Shown here: positions 22,842 through 34,100 of the stretch, piece by piece | How the letters are laid out: each line of letters starts with the position of its first letter | Position numbering within the stretch: the first letter of the stretch is position 1 | Assembly: GCA_963662155.1 (NCBI GenBank) | Contig: OY759270.1 | Span: 56,334,374-56,398,373 of the forward strand | DNA: 64,000 nt | Direction of reading: 5' to 3' | Origin: Lamellibrachia columna | Taxonomy: Eukaryota > Annelida > Polychaeta > Sabellida > Siboglinidae | Made by a program: the position numbers and the translations under genes | The notes under the pieces: generated by a model | Database searches by the model: none | Told to the model about the DNA's origin: nothing | Seen by the model: the letters and a program-made list of their open reading frames with translations, nothing else

Positions 22842-24119
22842 AAAGCGAGGTCATGCTTAACAAATATGTTGTGTTTTGGAAGAAATTATTAAGTGGATAG
22901 ATGATGGATCACCAGTAGATATTATCTACTTAGATCTTCAGAAAGCTTTCAACAAATTGCCACATCAAACGTTACTACTTAAATTGAAAGCACATGGTAA
23001 CAGGGATGGCATAATTGACAGGATAGAGCAATGGCTGACAGAAGACAGCGTGTTGTAGAAGATGGGGAGGTTTCAGACTGGAGTGGATCAGTATTAGAAC
23101 CTTTATTATTCTTAATATATATCCGTGACTTGGAAGATAATATAACAAGCAACGTACTGAAATTCGCGGATGACACAAAAGTGTTTAGAAAGGTTAACAG
23201 TGATTATGATACAAGAAACTACACAATGGATGTAGCATGTTGTAAGTATCCAGAAAACACATAGTTAACAAGACAGCTTTATTGATGTGGGACATCCAGG
23301 CATGGCAAAGTACACATACGCAGTGATACCACATCTCAGGGTCAGGGCAGCACCAGCCTAAAAGGCAGTCATAATGTCACAATGGGAGATACTGTTCTAG
23401 GTACTACCATAAAAGAAAAGGACTTAGTAAGTAGGAGTAACAGTAAGTGTTGATATGAAAGTTTCAGAGCAGTGTTGTATTGCAGCTTCAAAGGGTAATC
23501 AAATTCTTGGGTTGATTAGGAGAAATATAACATACAAGGAAACAGCTAATTATACCTCTGTATAAAGTAATAGTTATGCCTCATTTACAATACTGTATAC
23601 AAGCATGGAAACCATATCGTAAGAAGGATATAGATACGCTTGAAAGAATACAGAGGAGAGCAACTAAAATGATTTCAGAACTGAGAGACCTTAGTTATGA
23701 AGAACGACTGAGATAATGTGGTTTAACAACCCTAGAGACAAAGAGGTTAAGAGGAGATAAAATTAAATTTTTTTAGATATTGACTGGGTATGAAAATATT
23801 GATAGAAATATTTTTTTCTCATTCAAGAAAGATAGTAGAACTAGAAGACATGAAGTAACATTAGTAAAGGATCAGTGTAGATTGGATATCAGGAAGTACT
23901 CGTTCTTACATAGGACAATCAATGAATGGAACAAATTAGCTACAGATTGTGTAACTGCTAGCAGCATGAATATGTTTAAAAACAAAGTTGACACATATCT
24001 CAGGAGGGCTTACACATAGATAAAAAAATGTTGGACTCTCGATAAACCAATGGCTTCCTTGTCCATCAAATGCCCAGATTGCCATCTGGGCATTTGCCTT
24101 AGATGGCAATCTTGTTAAA
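22842..24119 (+). mobile_element. CR1/L2-type LINE, 5'-truncated, inserted in the splice-donor repeat
   Basis: The sequence starts at AAGCGAGGTCATGCTTAAC, matching about 44125 of the long copy, and runs to the shared 3' end ATGGCAATCTTGTTAAA. The RT remnant carries IIYLDLQKAFNKLPH and FADDTKVFRK, with frameshifts. The C-terminal part (23780-24019) reads NGW-like SFLHRTINEWNKLATDC and KVDTYLRR. A stretch at about 23262-23380 has no counterpart in the long copy and looks like an additional insertion. The element is dead and lies in the same orientation as the host gene. Confidence 0.88.
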
Positions 24120-24200
24120 AAAGTAAGTAAGCCCATACAAGTAAGTAAGCCCATACAAGTAAGTAAGCCCATACAAGTAAGTAAGCCCATACAAGTGAGC
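24120..24200 (+). repeat. 18-bp splice-donor repeat, right part
   Basis: The array resumes right after the CR1 tail. GTAAGT recurs at 24123, 24141, 24159 and 24177, then GTGAGC at 24195, all 18 bp apart. These units read GCCCATACAA, against GCCCCTACAA in the left part, so this half carries its own variant. Removing the CR1 joins the two halves into one array of about eight units. Confidence 0.92.
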
Positions 24201-24925
24201 TTTCTAAACTATAGCTGGTCAGTTCCACAATGACTGACATTACATTATTATGCAAAACAATTTAGATTTGCTTCCATAAGATATTGTTTCAAATGGTTCA
24301 ATTTTAGTGCAGCAATATTGGTCCATTGCTTTTGCCGGCAATTAGTAGTAGATGCTTAATGAATCATGACTGACGTTATGCAAAAAGGTCATGTAGAAAG
24401 ATTTGATTGAATTTTCTTTCAACGTTCTACTCAAACTTAGGGGTCGTCACATAAGTTGTTAAAGTACCAAAAATGTGTAGCATTAAATCTTGTTGAGTGG
24501 GGTTTGGTCGTCCCACATTTTGTGGGACAAGTGAATCTCGGCAGCAGTGGCGCCACCTAAAGAGTGAAATGGATAGTAATTCACAGTGAAGCTTGGCTGT
24601 ACACATTTTTTAAAAACAGTTTTTTTTATAATTATTTTAAAAGGCGAAAACAGTATTATTGACATTTTGTTTGCTTTTCTGGTGTTTCTTATGTTTTTTT
24701 TATATAATTATATTTTAATGTTTGAATAAATTTATGAATAAATATTTAAACATCTTGTTAAGGTTTATATTCATGGTTGAATATGGATAGGAGGCTGTTG
24801 GCTGTGCTTTTTGATTTGCAAAATACACATTCACTATTATGTCCCACTCCAAGTATTGGGGGGCTGGGGTCTGAACAAATACTAAACACTATACGCTTTT
24901 CTTGGACTTGGACAACTTATGCGAT
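24201..24925. other. Unassigned intronic sequence
   Basis: Nothing recognised. AT-rich, with no exon supported by splice sites. Confidence 0.35.
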
Positions 24926-25188
24926 GATCCTTTAGTCAAACATTAGAGGCTTAACACTAACAAATACATGACCCTTTAGTCATACATTAGAGGCTTGACA
25001 CTAACAAATACATGACCCTTTAGTCATACATTAGAGGCTTGACACTAACAAATACATGACCCTTTAGTCATACATTAGAGGCTTGACACTAACAAATACA
25101 TGACCCTTTAGTCATACATTAGAGGCTTGACACTAACAAATACATGACCCTTTAGTCATACATTAGAGGCTTGACACTAACAAATACA
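24926..25188. repeat. 44-bp minisatellite, about 6 copies
   Basis: Units contain ATGACCCTTTAGTCATACAT then TAGAGGCTTGACACTAACAA. The first copy is diverged (TAGTCAAACATTAGAGGCTTAAC). The later copies are almost identical. Confidence 0.95.
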
Positions 25189-25235
25189 TATGGGACAACA
25201 TTTTCATATATTTATTGAAAACAGCAGGAACAAAA

Positions 25236-26816
25236 TGGAAAATGCTTACAAGGGGCCTAACTGACATTACATAGTGTGATGGCAGCTTACAAGGGGCCTA
25301 ACTGACATTACATAGTGTGATGGCAGCTTACAAGGGGCCTAACTGACATTACATAGTGTGATGGCAGCTTACAAAGGGGCCTAACTGACATTACATAGTG
25401 TGATGGCAGCTTACAAGGGGCCTAACTGACATTACATAGTGTGATGGCAGCTTACAAGGGGCCTAACTGACATTACATAGTGTGATGGCAGCTTACAAGG
25501 GGCCTAACTGACATTACATAGTGTGATGGCAGCTTACAAGGGGCCTAACTGACATTACATAGTGTGATGGCAGCTTACAAGAGGCCTAACTGACATTACA
25601 TAGTGTGATGGCAGCTTACAAGGGGGCCTAACTGACATTACATAGTGTGATGGCAGCTTACAAGGGGCCTAACTGACATTACATAGTGTGATGGCAGCTG
25701 CTTACAAGGGGCCTAACTGACATTACATAGTGTGATGGCAGCTTACAAGGGGCCTAACTGACATTACATAGTGTGATGGCAGCTTACAAGGGGCCTAACT
25801 GACATTACATAGTGTGATGGCAGCTTACAAGGGGCCTAACTGACATTACATAGTGTGATGGCAGCTTACAAGGGGCCTAACTGACATTACATAGTGTGAT
25901 GGCAGCTTACAAGGGGGCCTAACTGACATTACATAGTGTGATGGCAGCTTACAAGGGGCCTAACTGACATTACATAGTGTGATGGCAGCTTACAAGGGGC
26001 CTAACTGACATTACATAGTGTGATGGCAGCTTACAAGGGGGCCTAACTGACATTACATAGTGTGATGGCAGCTTACAAGGGGCCTAACTGACATTACATA
26101 GTGTGATGGCAGCTTACAAGGGGCCTAACTGACATTACATAGTGTGATGGCAGCTTACAAGGGGGCCTAACTGACATTACATAGTGTGATGGCAGCTTAC
26201 AAGGGGCCTAACTGACATTACATAGTGTGATGGCAGCTTACAAGGGGGCCTAACTGACATTACATAGTGTGATGGCAGCTTACAAGGGGCCTAACTGACA
26301 TTACATAGTGTGATGGCAGCTTACAAGGGGGCCTAACTGACATTACATAGTGTGATGGCAGCTTACAAGGGGCCTAACTGACATTACATAGTGTGATGGC
26401 AGCTTACAAGGGGGCCTAACTGACATTACATAGTGTGATGGCAGCTTACAAGGGGCCTAACTGACATTACATAGTGTGATGGCAGCTTACAAGGGGCCTA
26501 ACTGACATTACATAGTGTGATGGCAGCTTACAAGGGGCCTAACTGACATTACATAGTGTGATGGCAGCTTACAAGGGGCCTAACTGACATTACATAGTGT
26601 GATGGCAGCTTACAAGGGGCCTAACTGACATTACATAGTGTGATGGCAGCTTACAAGGGGGCCTAACTGACATTACATAGTGTGATGGCAGCTTACAAGG
26701 GGCCTAACTGACATTACATAGTGTGATGGCAGCTTACAAGGGGCCTAACTGACATTACATAGTGTGATGGCAGCTTACAAGGGGCCTAACTGACATTACA
26801 TAGTGTGATGGCAGCT
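25236..26816. repeat. 41/42-bp minisatellite, about 38 copies
   Basis: The unit contains GCTTACAAGGGGCCTAACTG and CATTACATAGTGTGATGGCA. Copies are nearly identical apart from GGGG versus GGGGG (41 or 42 bp). One copy at about 25700 has an extra GCT. G4 and G5 copies alternate in 26150-26450, suggesting two-unit duplication steps. Confidence 0.96.
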
Positions 26817-26890
26817 TTAATATTGGTACATTGATAAACCTATATTATGATATGACTATCAGATCATATCTGAATCTTTGACTTCACTAA

Positions 26891-27057
26891 TTTAACAAGA
26901 TTTAACAAGATTTGCCATCCAAAGGCCCAGATGGCAAGTGGACAAGGAAGCCATTGGCTTATCGAGAGTCCAACAATGTTCATCTACTTATAACCCGCCC
27001 TCCTGAGATATGTGTCAACCTTGTTTTTAAACATATTCACGCTGCTAGCAGTTAATA
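26891..27057 (-). mobile_element. CR1/L2-type LINE, 3' terminal fragment
   Basis: Read on the minus strand, this is the last part of the element: the codons for a C-terminus ending in KVDTYLRRAGYK, then the 3' region with CATTGTTGGACTCTCGATAA, ending in a doubled ATCTTGTTAA motif. It matches the tails at 45230-45375 and 63661-63825. It is heavily 5' truncated. Confidence 0.88.
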
Positions 27058-27264
27058 TGGTACTATGTTTTTACAGAGCTTGTTGCAGATATCTATTCTG
27101 GTGACACAAGTTAAACAAGTTGACTATTGAGGTGGTGCTTCCACCTATTATCCAAAGTAGGGCATACTTTACAAGCTGCTGTGCGTCTGTTAGCCACTGT
27201 GACTGATGTTACGTACTATTAGGTTCTGTCGTGACTGATGTTACACGTGACAGACGTTACAATT
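27058..27264. other. Unassigned spacer
   Basis: Between the CR1 fragment and the LTR remnant. It includes a CTGTGACTGATGTTACG-type local duplication at 27196-27255. Nothing else recognised. Confidence 0.35.
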
Positions 27265-27290
27265 GTTTCAATATGCTGATTATTCACATA
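27265..27290 (-). mobile_element. LTR remnant, far side of a DNA-transposon insertion
   Basis: TTGTTTCAATATGCTGATTA through TTCACATA matches 54320-54346 of the LTR-like copy at 54321-54467. The match continues at 30724 on the other side of the DNA transposon. Together they reconstitute one interrupted LTR. Confidence 0.65.
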
Positions 27291-27726
27291 TGTGACCCTT
27301 CACAGCAAAATGAGTCGCAATGACAAAATCATAAAAAATGTTGGTTTGGGGATGTTCATATTCTGCATTGAAATACTTTGAAATTGATATATGATTTATC
27401 AAAATGCAACAAGAAATGACCGAGATATGTCACTTTGAAGTTGCCAGATGGGGTATTGTTGGTTTTGAGTAAATTCAAGATAAAGTTATCACAGGAGTTT
27501 CAGAATATACCAAGGCAAACGTGCTTAGCAACCATACCCTAAAATCTGATCATCACCAATTTTTTTTTTGGGGTACACATCAAGCCATCACATATAAGAA
27601 AATGCTATCAATGTCTATATTATTTGCATTTATTTTACAAAAAGTAACATCAAACATATCAGTGATTTTCTAGTGAATGAGAAGCAACAGTCCCCAGAGA
27701 GTTGCCTGATGAATTTTACTCGCTAG

Positions 27727-28620
27727 TTAGTAGCAAATCACTCCTGGGTACAACATTTCTAGCTCACCCATGTCACTGCAAACATTCACGTTCATGCCTG
27801 GCTGGTGTTGCCTCATCACATCTACTCGCATCTGTGTTGCGAGCCCGTCCTTGTCCATCGTGACCTCGTCTACCATGATTTCCCCGACCTCGACCCCCAC
27901 GAACAGTTCACCTACTACCAGCAATGTGAGAAGCAGGAGCTGCATCCAAGTGATTGGTCTCCTCAGTCTCTTCCGTTGCATCGTGCTCCTGTTGATCAAG
28001 GGCCCTTGGCTTGTCAACAGTCGGTCGTGGGCATGTTACATCACGTGTCTCCTCATTCTCTTCCGTTGCATCGTGCTCCTGTTGATCAAGGGCCCTTGGC
28101 TTGTCAACAGTCGGTCGTGGGCATGTTACATCACGTGTCTCCTCATTCTCTTCCGTTGCATCGTGCTCCTGTTGATCAAGGGCCCTTGGCTTGTCAACAG
28201 TCGGTCGTGGGCATGTTACATCACGTGTCTCCTCATTCTCTTCCGTTGCATCGTGCTCCTGTTGATCAAGGGCCCTTGGCTTGTCAACAGTCGGTCGTGG
28301 GCATGTTACATCACGTGTCTCCTCACTGCAGAACTCACAATTTTTTTTACAGATATCACTGCCTGTAAGGTGTTAATCCTGGTTGTGGAATCATTCGTTG
28401 CAGTTCTGTAAAGTCTAAACACAGATGACTTGGTGGTACAGGACAGTAGAAGTGTCATCTGGAAGTCTTTAAATCCTGGGATTCGACCTGGCAGAATGAT
28501 CGCATTATCCTTGGCATGGTTGCTGATGAATTTCACCACCCCCTGTGTTAAGAAATGGGGGGTGTCTCCTCCTTCCTCCAGATTTCTTCACTTTCGGTGT
28601 GAGACCGTGCATCTTGTACC
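27727..28620 (-). pseudogene. Transposon protein, C-terminal half, broken
   Basis: Minus-strand reading from about 28620 gives a segment with KFISNHAKDNAIILPGRIPG, then SCTTKSSVFRLY (28306-28539). I recognise this block from uncharacterised transposon proteins of cnidarians and fishes, but cannot name the family. It is followed by four 30-residue repeats (RDVTCPRPT, DKPRALDQQEHDATEENE) encoded by the 90-bp array. A tail follows, partly out of frame. It belongs to the TIR-bounded element around it and is not a host gene. Confidence 0.5.
27961..28325 (-). repeat. 90-bp in-phase minisatellite, 4 copies
   Basis: Copies start at 27961, 28051, 28141 and 28231 (CCTCATTCTCTTCCGTTGCA), with exact 90-bp spacing and near identity. 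Ninety is a multiple of 3, so the minus-strand frame is preserved as a 30-residue repeat. Confidence 0.95.
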
Positions 28621-29172
28621 ATTCAATGCATCCAGTGAGACGGTTCTGGGACATACTGAAGTTAAAACACAAATGACCTGGTCAATGTCAAGACTAGTTT
28701 TTTTTAGAATAACTGATCAAATTCCTTGATGATGTTTTTTTCATTGCACATGATTTTAAAATGTGCAGGACAAGAATCCTGTCATCGGAGGACAGCCATT
28801 AACAGGGATCATCAGTGCTTTGCTGAAAAAAGCTTTGAAAATAATAATGCAGTTCATTGTTTGAAACAATATCTCGACTGGAAAATTATAAACAAAATGT
28901 AAAATTTGTGTAGCTAAAGAAATGCTAGTGAGTCAAGACACATGAAAGTATTCACGGGATAACAGTTAGCAATATAAAATTCCATATTATTTTTAATTTG
29001 ACTGAAATAATAAAACAATTATTATTATCATTAAATAGAAACCAGGATATTGAATCAAATAAGACTATATAATGATTAAATTTGTATTGCCGTTTTAAAA
29101 CAACACACATGCCGGTATTACAGTACAGTACATTCATCAGTGTATGTTTAAAGATTTGAATTAAACCTGAGC

Positions 29173-30050
29173 TTACCAATGGATGAATTTAAATGCATCA
29201 CGACAAACTCGTCTTCCTTCAATGAAGTAGGTGGTGTGTTGGTGAGTAGAGACTTTCTGGTGTCCCTGTTTTGTTCCCTCCATCATTGTCGATCGATTCA
29301 TTGTAGAGTATGATGATGAGGTTTTTCTCGAAGTCTGAGAGCCCTTGCATGTCATCCCGCAGACTATACACACGTTTTGGGGCTAACGTTTGTTATGCAA
29401 AGTCCCTTTTCGAATGCAGCACATGTACACAGATAGTTTTTGTATTTCCACTGCCTCATCTGGATTGATAACTAGATCCGCAACACGGTCCGTGGCTGCA
29501 TCCGTGTCATCAAAGTATGGTAGGCCTGAGTCAACCTCTGCCACAGCCTCACCATCACTGTCCGTGTCTCTGTGTAGGCCTACATCATCTGTGTCATCAA
29601 AGTATGGTAGGCCTGAGTCAACCTCTGCCACAGCCTCACCATCACTGTCCGTGTCTCTGTGTAGGCCTACATTATCTGTGTCATCAAAGTATGGTAGGCC
29701 TGAGTCAACCTCTGCCACAGCCTCACCATCACTGTCCGTGTCTCTGTGTAGGCCTACATCATCTGTGTCATCAAAGCATGGTAGGCCTGAGTCAACCTCT
29801 GCCACAGCCTCACCATCACTGTCCGTGTCTCTGTGTAGGCTTACATTATCTGTGTCATCAAAGTATGGTAGGCCTGAGTCAACCTAGGCCACAGCCTCAC
29901 CATCACTGTCCGTGTCACTATGTAGGCCTACATCATTTACACCGTCATGCACAATGTAATCTGCATTTAGCAGACCTTCGATGTCATCATCAACATGATC
30001 AACAAGAGGGAGAACCTCCTCCGTGTCACTTTCATCAGTTCCTGTCGTAG
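29173..30050 (-). pseudogene. Transposon protein, N-terminal acidic repeat region, broken
   Basis: On the minus strand, 29383-29805 is open and encodes 29-residue repeats containing EVDSGLPYFDDTDDVGLHRD and TDSDGEAV, rich in Asp and Glu. An in-frame TAG near 29885 breaks the copy further upstream (CAACCTAGGCC in place of CAACCTCTGCC). A downstream part, 29173-29373, reads GMTCKGSQ and VCRDAFKFIH. That Cys-rich 'VCRxAFxFxH' block, followed later by the LPGRIPG block, is typical of a transposon protein type I cannot name. Acidic N-termini are common in DNA transposases. Confidence 0.5.
29504..29935 (-). repeat. 87-bp in-phase minisatellite, about 5 copies
   Basis: GTGTCATCAAAGTATGGTAG starts at 29504, 29591, 29678, 29765 and 29852, exactly 87 bp apart. 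The minus-strand frame gives 29 residues per unit. The last unit is diverged and carries a stop on the minus strand. Confidence 0.95.
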
Positions 30051-30723
30051 TCAATCAGATAGTCCTCAAAATAGTCAATGACAAGCTGTAGGAATTCATT
30101 GCTGTCAACAGCTCCCAGAAGATTTGCGTTCTCCAGTGCCTTTATGACCGCTAAAACCGATTTGTCACTCTCTGCGATGTTTCCATTAATTTTTAATGCT
30201 TTCTACTACAAAAAAAAACACTGGCATTAAAAGCCTTGTATAGATGCATTAACTACAAAATAACATGATAAACAAATCCCGGATTGTCAGCGTAGGGCAC
30301 TGCCATCTTCCCATAATGCATGGCGCGGCAGAACACTTCATTTTATTGGCTGTGAGTGAGATCATCTGGGAAATCCGTAGTCATATTTAGAAAGTAGAAA
30401 TGACGTGCTTCATTTTGGTACCAAGATACACAGGCTGGGCATTGCCCACATGGCAAGTTGCCCGCCGATAAAATGGCCATTTCTTCGACATTTTAAAACG
30501 AAAGGCCTCCTCTCTGAACACAGGACCCTTTGTAAACCACGCAGTTAAGGTTAATTAATATCTGTTATTGCTATTTCAGTTTAATGTATTCAAAGATTAT
30601 GTATTTAGGAACCCATTTTTGCGAAAATGTAGATTTTGACCTGGTGACGCATTTCATTGGTTTTGCGTATAGCTCGAAATCAGACTGTGCGCATTCCGAC
30701 TCATTTTGCTGTGACGGGTCACA

Positions 30724-30848
30724 TATTATTAGGTAAAATAATTCACACAACGACATAGATAAACTGCTCAGAGATGTAGGTTAGAGAAGAGTGTTTCCAC
30801 CTAGTGGTTTATTCATACATCAGTTTCACATATAGAGATATTGTCACA
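30724..30848 (-). mobile_element. LTR of a Ty3/Gypsy-type element (3' LTR), near side
   Basis: Read on the minus strand, the LTR starts TGTGACAATATCTC at 30848. It is preceded by a purine-rich tract, CAAAAGGAAAAGGA (30862-30849), as expected of a polypurine tract. It contains an AATAAACC poly(A)-type signal. It matches the copy at 54321-54467 until it is interrupted at 30724 by the DNA transposon. The reading as LTR rests on the tract, the TG start and the second copy. Confidence 0.65.
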
Positions 30849-31120
30849 TCCTTTTCCTTTTGATGACATCGTGAACCTTAAGGGTAAATAAGCGTGCTAT
30901 AGAGTTTTCTTTGACACTGTCACATCAGCTTACAATATGTGAACATGTCCAAAGTGTCACTAATTGTCTTTAAAGTCAGTAGTCTTTAGCTTGTGATGAA
31001 ACATCAAATTATCACGTTTCATAGTGTTAATTTAGCTCAAATCAATGTTCACTGTTGAGCATACTTGGTCAGGGGACCTACCCTGAACCACTTCAGTAGA
31101 GGGATTATTATGCCCTTTAT

Positions 31121-34100
31121 CTACTGAACATAATCACCGAACCATTTTGGAGCTTTCACTTTTCTTCCTGATCTTGTTCTGATGTTTTCCATCATCTGTG
31201 CCGGCTTTCTCTTTGGCAGGCTTGTTGGTGATGTCATTTCCTTCTGTGTTTCAGGTTTTTTCATTTCTTCACGATCCTTCTCACCACTTCCTGTCATTGT
31301 TGGAGCACTCCTTGATTGTTCTGTCATTGTTGGAGCACTCCTTGATTGTTCTGTCATTGTTGGAGCACTCCTTGATTGTTCTGTCATTGTTGGAGCACTC
31401 CTTGATTGTGCTGTCATTGTTGGAGCACTCCTTGATTGTTCTGTCATTGTTGGAGCACTCCTTGATTGTTCTGTCATTGTTGGAGCAAACCTTCATTGTC
31501 CTGTCATTGTTGGAGCACTCATTGATTGTTCTGTCATTGTTGGAGCACTCCTTGATTGTCCTTTCATTGTTGGAGCACTCCTTGATTGTTCTGTCATTGT
31601 TGGAGCACTCCTTCATTGTCCTGTCATTGATGGAGCACTCCTTGATTGTTCTGTCATTGTTGGGGCAAACCTTCATTGTTCTGTCATTGTTGGAGCACTC
31701 CTTGATTGTTCTGTCATTGTTGGAGCACTCCTTCATTGTCCTGTCATTGATGGAGCACTCCTTGATTGTTCTGTCATTGTTGGAGCACTCCTTGATTGTT
31801 CTGTCATTGTTGGAGCACTCCTTGATTGTTCTGTCATTGTTGGAGCACTCCTTGATTGTTCTGTCATTGTTGGAGCACTCCTTCATTGTCCTGTCATTGA
31901 TGGAGCACTCCTTGATTGTTCTGTCATTGTTGGAGCAAACCTTCATTGTTCTGTCATTGTTGGAGCACTCCTTGATTGTTCTGTCATTGTTGGAGCACTC
32001 CTTCATTGTCCTGTCATTGATGGAGCACTCCTTGATTGTTCTGTCATTATTGGAGCACTCCTTGATTGTTCTGTCATTGTTGGAGCACTCCTTCATTGTT
32101 CTGTCATTGTTGGAGCACTCCTTCATTGTCCTGTCATTGTTGGAGCACTCCTTCATTGTCCTGTCATTGATGGAGCACTCCTTCATTGTCCTGTCATTGT
32201 TGGAGCACTCCTTGATTGTTCTGTCATTGTTGGAGCACTCCTTGATTGTCCTGTCATTGTTGGAGCACTCCTTGATTGTCCTCTCATTGTTGGAGCACTC
32301 CTTCATTGTTCTGTCATTGATGGAGCACTCCTTCATTGTTCTGTCATTGTTGGAACTCTCCTTGATTGCTCTGTCATTGTTGGAGCACTCCTTGATTGTC
32401 CTGTCATTGTTGGAGCACTCCTTCATTGTCCTGTCATTGATGGAGCACTCCTTGATTGTCCTGTCATTGTTGGAGCACTCCTTGATTGTTCTGTCATTGT
32501 TGGAGCACTCCTTCATTGTCCTGTCATTGATGGAGCACTCCTTCATTGTCCTGTCATTGTTGGAGCACTCCTTGATTGTTCTGTCATTGTTGGAGCACTC
32601 CTTGATTGTTCTGTCATTGTTGGAGCACTCCTTGATTGTCCTGTCATTGTTGGAGCACTCCTTGATTGTCCTCTCATTGTTGGAGCACTCCTTGATTGTT
32701 CTGTCATTGATGGAGCACTCCTTGATTGTTCTGTCATTGTTGGAACTCTCCTTGATTGCTCTGTCATTGTTGGAGCACTCCTTCATTGTCCTGTCATTGT
32801 TGGAGCACTCCTTCATTGTTCTGTCATTGGTGGAGCACTCCTTGATTGTTCTGTCATTGTTGGAACTCTCCTTGATTGCTCTGTCATTGTTGGAGCACTC
32901 CTTCATTGTCCTGTCATTGTTGGAGCACTCCTTCATTGTTCTGTCATTGATGGAGCACTCCTTGATTGTTCTGTCATTGTTGGAGCACTCCTTCATTGTC
33001 CTGTCATTGTTGGAGCACTCCTTGATTGTTCTGTCATTGTTGGAGCACTCCTTGATTGTCCTGTCATTGTTGGAGCACTCCTTCATTGTTCTGTCATTGT
33101 TGGAGCACTCCTTCATTGTCCTCTCATTGTTGGAGCACTCCTTCATTGTCCTCTCATTGTTGGAGCACTCCTTGATTGTTCTGTCATTGTTGGAGCACTC
33201 CTTGATTGTTCTGTCATTGTTGGAGCACTCCTTGATTGTCCTGTCATTGATGGAGCACTCCTTGATTGTTCTGTCATTGTTGGAACACTCCTTGATTTTT
33301 CTGTCATTGTTGGAACACTCCTTGATTGTTCTGTCATTGATGGAGCACTCCGTGATTGTTCTGTCATTGTTGGAGCACTCCTTCATTGTCCTGTCATTGT
33401 TGGAGCACTCCTTCATTGTCCTGTCATTGCTGGAGCACTCCTTGATTGTTCTGTCATTGTTGGAGCACTCCTTGATTGTTCTGTCATTGTTGGAGCACTC
33501 CTTGATTGTTCTGTCATTGTTGGAGCAAACCTTCATTGTCCTGTCATTGTTGGAGCATTCCTTCATTGTTCTGTCATTGATGGAGCACTCCTTGATTGTT
33601 CTGTCATTGTTGGAGCACTCCTTGATTGTTCTGTCATTGTTGGAGCAAACCTTCATTGTCCTGTCATTGTTGGAGCATTCCTTCATTGTTCTGTCATTGT
33701 TGGAGCACTCCTTGATTGTTCTGTCATTGTTGGAGCACTCCTTGATTGTTCTGTCATTGTTGGAGCACTCCTTGATTGTTCTGTCATTGTTGGAGCACTC
33801 CTTCATTGTTCTGTCATTGATGGAGCACTCCTTGATTGTTCTGTCATTGTTGGAGCACTCCTTGATTGTTCTGTCATTGTTGGAGCAAACCTTCATTGTC
33901 CTGTCATTGTTGGAGCACTCCTTCATTGTCCTGTCATTGTTGGAGCACTCCTTGATTGTTCTGTCATTGTTGGAACTCTCCTTGATTGTTCTGTCATTGT
34001 TGGAGCACTCCTTGATTGTTCTGTCATTGTTGGAGCACTCCTTGATTGTTCTGTCATTGTTGGAGCACTCCTTCATTGTTCTGTCATTGTTGGAGCACTC

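Larger units (their letters stand above)
27291..30723 (-). mobile_element. DNA transposon of unassigned superfamily, 3.4 kb, about 32-bp TIRs
   Basis: The left end reads TGTGACCCTTCACAGCAAAA then TGAGTCGCAATG. The right end, reverse-complemented from 30723, reads TGTGACCCGTCACAGCAAAA then TGAGTCGGAATG. That is about 32 bp with two mismatches. TA flanks both sides (27289-27290 and 30724-30725). The related LTR copy at 54321-54467 is uninterrupted at this point and acts as an empty site. The interior has minus-strand coding remnants and two in-phase minisatellites. TA is compatible with several superfamilies, so none is assigned. Confidence 0.78.

Noticed and set aside
29383..29805. Host gene for an acidic repeat protein
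   Set aside because: It lies inside the TIR-bounded 3.4-kb transposon, has an in-frame stop in the next repeat copy, and continues into transposon-type protein blocks.
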